DNA of 64,000 nucleotides, taken from the NCBI RefSeq assembly GCF_008806975.1, contig NZ_CP031728.1, positions 2,749,501-2,813,500 on the forward strand. The letters are read 5' to 3'. The position numbers and the translations under genes are program-made. Shown here piece after piece: positions 58,735-64,000 of this stretch. This DNA comes from Cellvibrio sp. KY-GH-1. Its GTDB lineage: Bacteria; Pseudomonadota; Gammaproteobacteria; Pseudomonadales; Cellvibrionaceae. The notes under the pieces are model-generated. The model was not told the origin of the DNA. It worked only from the letters and a program-made list of their open reading frames with translations, and made no database searches. Numbering within the stretch: the first letter of the stretch is position 1; each line of letters opens with the position of its first letter.

Positions 58735-58829
58735 TGCGTGACACTCCTCTTGTTGCGCACTCACCTGTGCATTAACTCCCTGAAAAATCCTTCTTGTCCA
58801 CCAGCCGCCGTGGGCAAGATAAAAACTGA

Positions 58830-60440
58830 CTAGACGCGGAACTGCCGGGCGATTTTGCGCAGTGCTTCGCTGATATCGCCTATGTCGCGGCTCACTTCAT
58901 CCAACTCATTCGTGCTGGCAGTGACCAACTGGGTGTTGTGATAGATTCCATTTACGTGCTCGGACACATGGGCAAATGTTGCCGATTGTTCTTGCGTGGC
59001 CGCTGCAATCTGCTCATTAATGCTGCTGATAGTTTCTACATTATTAAGAATGGAATTGAGTACTTCACCAGATGCTGCGGTAGCTTCTACTCCGCGATTC
59101 GCACGCTCCACACTGCCTTGCATGGCCGTAACTGCGCTGGCGGATACCGAACGCAATTCACTGATCACCTTGTGAATTTCTTCAGTCGCCTGACGCGTAC
59201 GCACAGCAAGGCCGCGCACTTCATCAGCGACCACCGCGAAACCGCGGCCATGTTCACCGGCACGCGCTGCTTCAATCGCCGCATTCAGCGCAAGCAAGTT
59301 GGTTTGCTCCGCCACCGTCTGAATAGTATTCAGCAATTGTCCAACGTCGCTGGAAAACTCTTCGAAACGATTTACTACATTCGCGGCACTGCGCACCTCT
59401 TCTGCGAGCGTGCTAATAGTTGCGACGTTTGCAGACAAGGTTTCTTTGCCGCGCGCCGCAGCAGAACTTGCATCCTGTGCTTGCGACGATGCATTGCCAG
59501 CAAATTCTGCGATCTCATGCACGCTTTTCATTAGCTCTTCGATAGAGGTTCGCATCGCTGATATTGCGCGCGCCTGTTCATTGATTCGCCCGAGATTTTG
59601 GCTACTGGAATTGGTCAGGCGTGACGCGACTGTAGCCAACCCGCCAACATCTCCACTGACAGTCGCAAATGAACTGTGAAGTTTTTCTACAAAGGCATTG
59701 AAATACTTTACAAGGTAAAGAATTTCATCATGGCCCTTGTAGTGAATTCGTTTTGTCAGATCACCTTCGCCCGAAGACATTTCTTTTAACGACGCTGTAA
59801 CCTCGTTAATACTGGAAGTGATCGATCGGCCAATGACTGAACTAACGCCAATCAACGCGATAACAACACAGGCTGCAATGATCAAGGCGATGCGCCCGGC
59901 GTTTCTGGATGAATCCACCGTTTCGCTAATTGAACGGGTAAACTCTTCGGTGGTTTTTTCTTTCATGGTCGACAGTAATTTGCGCAGCGACTTCAGTTTC
60001 TCCGCATTCGTTGCTGCCTCTACGCCCACTTTTTCAAAATCTACACTGCCACCGATAAAACTTTTGGCAATACGAGTCGCGGTGCCGTACCAATCTTGCA
60101 ATAACACATCAATTTCTTGCACCTGCGGCGCCATATTTTTATTTAATTGCGCCAGTTTTTGCAGATTTTCACGAATTTCCTGATAGTGCTTATCTGCGTG
60201 TTCCAGCGCAGCTTCGTCACCCGTTGTTACCGAGCTGTTAATTTGTTGTTCCATTAGCAACAGCGAACCCAAATTGACCGTCGTCAACTCCAACGTGGGA
60301 TACAAACGCCGCTCGACTTCAGCCAACCGCTTACCATTCGCTCGCTCAACCCACTGGGAGTATCCCTGACTAATTGCAAACCCGAGCAAGGCGATGGTTA
60401 CCAGCAACATCAATTTTTTTGCAATGGTCAAACGGAGCAT
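58830..60440 (-). CDS. Methyl-accepting chemotaxis protein
   Basis: A 536-residue membrane receptor. Helix 1 (about 8-27), a periplasmic helical-bundle sensor domain of ~150 residues ([20 protein letters not shown]), helix 2 (about 187-208), HAMP ([17 protein letters not shown]), and a cytoplasmic signalling coiled coil with the tip [20 protein letters not shown] and [20 protein letters not shown]. It steers motility through CheA/CheW. It lies upstream of the two porin/binding-protein cassettes in the same direction; a periplasmic binding protein often feeds such receptors, so copy A or B may be its ligand-bearing partner. This is inference from position. Confidence 0.95.
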   Translation of the reverse strand: MLRLTIAKKLMLLVTIALLGFAISQGYSQWVERANGKRLAEVERRLYPTLELTTVNLGSLLLMEQQINSSVTTGDEAALEHADKHYQEIRENLQKLAQLNKNMAPQVQEIDVLLQDWYGTATRIAKSFIGGSVDFEKVGVEAATNAEKLKSLRKLLSTMKEKTTEEFTRSISETVDSSRNAGRIALIIAACVVIALIGVSSVIGRSITSSINEVTASLKEMSSGEGDLTKRIHYKGHDEILYLVKYFNAFVEKLHSSFATVSGDVGGLATVASRLTNSSSQNLGRINEQARAISAMRTSIEELMKSVHEIAEFAGNASSQAQDASSAAARGKETLSANVATISTLAEEVRSAANVVNRFEEFSSDVGQLLNTIQTVAEQTNLLALNAAIEAARAGEHGRGFAVVADEVRGLAVRTRQATEEIHKVISELRSVSASAVTAMQGSVERANRGVEATAASGEVLNSILNNVETISSINEQIAAATQEQSATFAHVSEHVNGIYHNTQLVTASTNELDEVSRDIGDISEALRKIARQFRV

Positions 60441-60640
60441 CGTTCAAGCCTCAAGTAACAAACAGTTATGCAATAGTCTTATTAGTGCAACAAAGATCGC
60501 TCCGACGAAAAATGTAATCCAACGGGAGCGGGTTAAGATTCATTTGGGTATAGCAGCCGCCTATAAAATGCGCAAATACCATAAGAGATATCACGCTAAA
60601 ACAAGGCGTAGAGTTTGAGAGAGGTTGATTGTTCAGGATA

Positions 60641-60699
60641 AAAAAAAATCGTTTAATCACTTAAGGTACTTAGCCCTTTCGCGATCAAACGATTTTTTT
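60641..60699 (-). terminator. Long-stem terminator of the sigma-factor operon
   Basis: About 17 bases on each side (60642-60658 and 60683-60699, AAAATCGTTT with one internal mismatch) pair around a ~24-base loop, with T-runs on the minus strand. It lies just after the stop at 60716. Confidence 0.85.
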
Positions 60700-60715
60700 C
60701 ACTGGCAATTTACGA

Positions 60716-61051
60716 TTAGATCAGCGCCGACTTACGCAACATCCACAGCACAGGTACCGAAGCAACCAACAGGATTACTCCAGCTGCCAGAGTCACCAGA
60801 CTGGTACTATCGAACGTCAGTAACCACCCATACACAGGGCGGACAAGATCGCGCCAAGGCAATTGACTCACCACCAACAGCGCGATCAAGGTGACTGGCA
60901 CAGCGACAATCAATCGCTCCAGCCAGGGGTTAAGGCGATGGTGCGCCGGCAAGCTCGCCATCACTCGCGCACTAAAATCGCCATCCTCTATATAGTCGCT
61001 GCTTTGTTGCAGCGTTCGCTTGAGGAAATCATCAAAAGACTGGTCACTCAT
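60716..61051 (-). CDS. Small two-helix membrane protein, possible anti-sigma-like partner
   Basis: A 111-residue protein: an acidic N-terminus of ~45 residues (SDQSFDDFLKRTLQQSSDY), then two membrane helices (about 48-65 and 85-105) and a basic end. It resembles small DUF5056-type proteins encoded after ECF sigma factors. Its position 37 bases after the sigma gene and the soluble N-terminus fit a membrane regulator of that sigma factor, but no zinc-binding HxxxCxxC motif of classical anti-sigma factors is present. Confidence 0.7.
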   Translation of the reverse strand: MSDQSFDDFLKRTLQQSSDYIEDGDFSARVMASLPAHHRLNPWLERLIVAVPVTLIALLVVSQLPWRDLVRPVYGWLLTFDSTSLVTLAAGVILLVASVPVLWMLRKSALI

Positions 61052-61088
61052 AACCTACCTCGTTTCTTTGCATGGGTGGCAAGACCGG

Positions 61089-61637
61089 TTAATCGGGTAA
61101 CGCATCCTGCCAGGATGCCAACAGGGTTTGGAGTTTCTGTTTGCCGCGATTGATATGGGTTTTTACCGTACCGAGCGGAATTCCCATAATAGTCGCTGCC
61201 TCTTCGTGCGAAAAGCCATCTTCAAAGCATAGCCGAATGGCCAGCTGCTGCCCTGCACTCAACGTTTGCATGGCTGCCTCTACATCTTTTTGGGCATGGA
61301 ATTGTTGCAGGCTGCACTGATCTGCTTCCACCTCCTCGTTCTCATCCAGCTCACACCATTCAATTTTTTTAGCGCGCCAGCGATTGGCAGCAATGTTGAA
61401 GGCGATGCGATATAACCAGGTAGAAAACTTGGCTTCCGCGCGAAACGCACCCAGCGCTGCATAGGCCTTCATAAAGGTCTCTTGCGCCAGATCGTCCGCG
61501 AGGTGGGTGTCGCCATTACACAGTCGCCGCGCCCAGGTGCGCAGCTGCGACTGGTAACGCAGGACCAGCTGCGCAAAGGCATGCTGATCCTTGCGGCTGA
61601 CCACCCGCGCAATCAATTCCTGATCGGGAACTGACAT
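61089..61637 (-). CDS. ECF-type RNA polymerase sigma factor
   Basis: A 182-residue extracytoplasmic-function sigma factor. Region 2: AFAQLVLRYQSQLRTWARRL, LADDLAQETFMKAYAAL and FSTWLYRIAFNIAANRWRAK. Region 4: IRLCFEDGFSHEEAATIMGI and LGTVKTHINRGKQKLQTLL. A short acidic linker (DENEEVEADQ) lies between. The target promoters are unknown. The DUF6249-like gene ends six bases upstream, and the small membrane protein follows. Confidence 0.93.
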   Translation of the reverse strand: MSVPDQELIARVVSRKDQHAFAQLVLRYQSQLRTWARRLCNGDTHLADDLAQETFMKAYAALGAFRAEAKFSTWLYRIAFNIAANRWRAKKIEWCELDENEEVEADQCSLQQFHAQKDVEAAMQTLSAGQQLAIRLCFEDGFSHEEAATIMGIPLGTVKTHINRGKQKLQTLLASWQDALPD

Positions 61638-61642
61638 GCGGT

Positions 61643-62497
61643 TTAGTCCTGTTGCCCAGCCTGTGGTTCGGCGCCCGCTTTGGGTTTATTCAGGTACCAG
61701 ATCAGAATGTGCGATAACCCAAGCCCAATCAAAATAAACCCTACGGCACCTATATCAAAGCCCATCAGGGCGGTGAGGAAAATCAGTAGGCCGATCCCCA
61801 GGAAAAGGCTGCGAATCCCTCGACTTAAATCACCGTTATCGCTCGCCGCTCTAGGTTCATCGCCGCGCAATAACTCCACCGGAATATCGCGCCCGGCAGC
61901 GAGCAATTTGTCGATATTGGTATTGATATCCTGCTGACGACGCGCCTTATTGCGATAGTGGTGCAACATCAGAAAGCACACTAAAAAAATGGGACCGCCA
62001 AAAATAAACGTTATCGCCAAAATCGGGATTAGGATTGCCACGCTCAAGTCTCCTGCATCAAATTCTGCTTCACCAAAGGCTTCTTGCAAGCCTTTATCCA
62101 ATTCAAGCTGCCAGTTATCGCCGTCGCGCCTATGTTGCTCGTGATCGCGCGCCGCTTGCTCCTGATCTCGCATCTGTTGTTCCATTTCGCGCATGTGCTG
62201 CTCGTGTTCCTGTTTCCACCCGCCGGTGTGCTCATCGGATGGGGGCGCCGTTGGGGGCGTATCTGCTACCGGCGCTTGATCTGGTGACTGCGCCTGATTG
62301 CCAGGAACCGGTTCGCTAACCGGAACCGGCGCGGCGATTGGCACCGGGTCAGCAAGCGGCGTTTGCACCTCTAACGGCGCTGAGCTGCCAACAGGAACCG
62401 GGGTTCCTTCCAACTCTGCGGCCAAGGCGGGCAGATGCATCGCACTGGCCAGGGCAAGCACCCCCAGTCGGCGCGAGCAGTTATTCAATAAGGTCAT
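61643..62497 (-). CDS. DUF6249-like membrane protein with Pro-rich linker
   Basis: A 284-residue envelope protein: signal peptide (about 1-26, ending PALAAEL), a Pro/Val/Ala-rich linker (27-90), and a charged Gln/Glu/Arg helix (about 93-130, HMREMEQQMRDQEQAARDHE). Three membrane helices follow (about 155-180, 228-242, 246-265), with a soluble stretch between. It is probably a sensor or regulator acting with the following ECF sigma factor. The frame is open 27 codons upstream; the ATG at 62497 is chosen because it begins the signal peptide. Confidence 0.75.
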   Translation of the reverse strand: MTLLNNCSRRLGVLALASAMHLPALAAELEGTPVPVGSSAPLEVQTPLADPVPIAAPVPVSEPVPGNQAQSPDQAPVADTPPTAPPSDEHTGGWKQEHEQHMREMEQQMRDQEQAARDHEQHRRDGDNWQLELDKGLQEAFGEAEFDAGDLSVAILIPILAITFIFGGPIFLVCFLMLHHYRNKARRQQDINTNIDKLLAAGRDIPVELLRGDEPRAASDNGDLSRGIRSLFLGIGLLIFLTALMGFDIGAVGFILIGLGLSHILIWYLNKPKAGAEPQAGQQD

Positions 62498-62670
62498 GGG
62501 AAAAGCCTCTTGGAAATATCCGGGCGGATTACTAAAGATTCTGGTAACCAGAATCCAATCTGAATTGCCCCAACTCATAAATTAAGACACAGTCTAGCGA
62601 GCGCTGGATTCAGGCGGCAGGAAAATTTTTAGCAGGGGAATACGGGAGATCTGCGCGAGGTGAAAAGCAA

Positions 62671-62694
62671 GAAGCCGGTCAATTGACCAGCTTC
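62671..62694 (-). terminator. Hairpin across the mrcB stop codon
   Basis: GAAGC, GGTCAA, TTGACC and GCTTC pair with a single mismatch, and the stop codon (62679-62681) lies inside the stem. TTGCTTTTC follows on the minus strand. It appears to be an intrinsic terminator built into the end of the coding region. Confidence 0.6.
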
Positions 62695-64000
62695 TGCCAG
62701 AAGTTTTTGATGGGGTTGCCCGCCATTTTGCAATCGACCGTTTGCAGCGGACGGAAGTCGTCGCGCAGTGGCAGCCACGCCGAGCCTTCGCAGGTCTCGG
62801 CACTGAGTTTACCCGTGGCCAGATCCACCCAATCAAAACTAACACCTGGGGGCGGCTCCTGTTCCAAGCTGCGCGTCGGCAATTGCTTCATAAAGTCAGA
62901 CCAAACTTGCAGCGCACCACCGGCACCACTCAAGGGAGTTTGACTGTTATCGTCGCGCCCCAACCAGACCACGGCCAGATGCTCGCCGCTGAAACCGGCA
63001 AACCAGCTATCGCGCTGGTCATTGGTAGTGCCCGTTTTACCGGCCAGATCAATGGACGAAGGAATCTGGTTATAGGCACTCCGGCCTGACCCTTCACGCA
63101 GGGTGCGTTGCATGGCGTAACGCAGTTCAAATGTGGCTTCAGTAGAGAAGCGCTGCTCCAGCTCTAGTGGATAGCGCTTGAGAGGTTTGCCATCCGCCGT
63201 GAGTACGTCGCGGATCGCGTGTAACGGGGTATATACACCTTCAGCGGCCAGGGTGTGATAAATACCCGCGACTTCCAGCGGCGACATTTCTATTGCACCC
63301 AACAAAATCGCCGGCAGCTCTGGCACATCGCCCGGATAACCCGCACGCTTGATCGTCTTGGTCACGGCCCCCAAGCCGATCGTCATCCCCAACCGTGCAG
63401 TGGACTGGTTGTAGGAATAGGCAAGCCCTTTATAGAGCGGAATATCGCCGTGATCTTTTTTATCGTAATTCAGCGGCGCCCACCATTTACCGCCAGATTT
63501 ATAACTCACCGGCGCATCGCTAATCACAGTACCCAAATTAAATTTCTGCGGAATTTCCAGCGCGGTTAAATACACAAAGGGTTTCGCCAGTGAACCGATT
63601 TGACGTTTGGCATCCAGTGCGCGATTCAATCCGGCGAAACGCGGATTGGTGTCGCCCACGACTGCGAGGATTTCACCACCACCCACAGAAGTCACGACCA
63701 TCGCGCCCTGCACTTCTTTGGTTTTGTATTGCTTTTCCAACTGTTCGGTGCGCAACTTGAGCGACTTTTCTGCCTGACGCTGCACCATAGGTGAGAGCGT
63801 TGTGAAAATGCGCAGACCTTCACTGCGCAAATCGTCCTCGTCGTAATCCTGTTTTAATTGGCGCTTCACCAAATCCATAAATGCCGGATAAGTCGTTGAG
63901 CTAGCCTCACTCGGCGCCACCACCCCCAAGGGTGATGCCTGACTCAGTTTTAATTGTTGATCATCAATCAACCCTTCCTGATGCATCACCGCCAAGACGA
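62679..64000 (-). CDS. mrcB: Penicillin-binding protein 1B (partial, N-terminus outside window)
   Basis: Bifunctional class A PBP that makes and cross-links glycan strands. The visible ~440 residues hold the end of the linker region (LAVMHQEGLIDDQQ) and the complete transpeptidase domain. Active-site motifs: SxxK in QIGSLAKPFVYLTAL, SxN in YSYNQSTARLG, and KTG in LAGKTGTTNDQRDSWFAG. WLGRDDNSQTPLSGAGGAL and the C-terminal tail (ETCEGSAWLPL) match PBP1B. The glycosyltransferase domain and membrane anchor lie beyond position 64000. The DUF6249/sigma operon follows after ~180 bases. Confidence 0.94.
   Translation of the reverse strand, partial: VLAVMHQEGLIDDQQLKLSQASPLGVVAPSEASSTTYPAFMDLVKRQLKQDYDEDDLRSEGLRIFTTLSPMVQRQAEKSLKLRTEQLEKQYKTKEVQGAMVVTSVGGGEILAVVGDTNPRFAGLNRALDAKRQIGSLAKPFVYLTALEIPQKFNLGTVISDAPVSYKSGGKWWAPLNYDKKDHGDIPLYKGLAYSYNQSTARLGMTIGLGAVTKTIKRAGYPGDVPELPAILLGAIEMSPLEVAGIYHTLAAEGVYTPLHAIRDVLTADGKPLKRYPLELEQRFSTEATFELRYAMQRTLREGSGRSAYNQIPSSIDLAGKTGTTNDQRDSWFAGFSGEHLAVVWLGRDDNSQTPLSGAGGALQVWSDFMKQLPTRSLEQEPPPGVSFDWVDLATGKLSAETCEGSAWLPLRDDFRPLQTVDCKMAGNPIKNFWQKLVN

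Noticed and set aside
61643..62578. 27-codon upstream extension of the DUF6249-like protein
   Set aside because: It would place the signal peptide in the interior of the protein; the ATG at 62497 begins a normal signal peptide.

Overview
The window looks like a chromosomal segment of a gammaproteobacterium close to Cellvibrio (Cellvibrionaceae). The gene order of the housekeeping blocks follows the Pseudomonas/Cellvibrio pattern: lipB-ybeD ... dacA-rlpA-mltB-rodA-mrdA-rlmH-rsfS-nadD-proA, and tsaD divergent from rpsU-yqeY-dnaG-rpoD. Several secreted proteins carry the long poly-serine linkers, CBM2-type and starch-binding-type modules typical of polysaccharide-degrading Cellvibrio. This assignment is inference from gene content; no rRNA lies in the window. 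I see no insertion sequence, prophage or CRISPR array.

Layout. 1-823 (-): the lipB end (cut by the window edge) and ybeD. 1025-8536 (+): a MoxR-type operon of RDD, SpoIIM-like, DUF4129, DUF4350, MoxR AAA+ and DUF58 genes, most joined by ATGA overlaps. The DUF4350 gene holds a perfect (GACGCA)23 microsatellite. 8577-9047 (+): an AT-rich orphan membrane protein. 9091-16916 (-): a DUF1552 Tat protein and a 2158-residue secreted fusion with starch-binding-like modules, a PQQ sugar dehydrogenase domain, four CxxCH sites and the DUF1587/1595/1592/1588/1585 set. Together 1025-16916 separates lipB-ybeD from the dacA-to-proA elongasome block at 17410-27019 (-), genes that are usually contiguous.

27286-31686 (+): a glycine-zipper lipoprotein-like protein, a PepSY protein with a PhoP/PhoQ-like two-component pair, and a DegV-family protein. 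31873-39628 (-): a di-haem oxidoreductase with two discoidin domains, a Ca2+/Na+ antiporter, galE, a TorF-type porin and an EamA exporter. The gap to 40050 holds a 32-codon micro-ORF with a strong terminator. 40050-43096 (+): cca, a pteridine reductase and corA. 43217-45159 (-): folK, folB, tsaD. 45393-50298 (+): the macromolecular synthesis operon rpsU-yqeY-dnaG-rpoD. Then come a CE6-CBM2 acetylxylan esterase and a tRNA with a CAT anticodon, probably Ile2.

52283-60440 (-): an ABC-F ATPase, then two paralogous pairs of outer-membrane porin plus half-size phosphate-binding-like protein, a Sel1-repeat protein between them, and a methyl-accepting chemotaxis protein at the upstream end. 60716-64000 (-): the end of PBP1B, then an envelope-type operon of a DUF6249-like membrane protein, an ECF sigma factor and a small membrane protein that may be its regulator.

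The most unusual items are the giant PQQ/haem/CBM fusion with its DUF1552 partner, the discoidin/di-haem protein, the duplicated porin-binding-protein cassettes beside an MCP, the in-frame hexamer satellite, and a fold-back repeat element between rsfS and rlmH.
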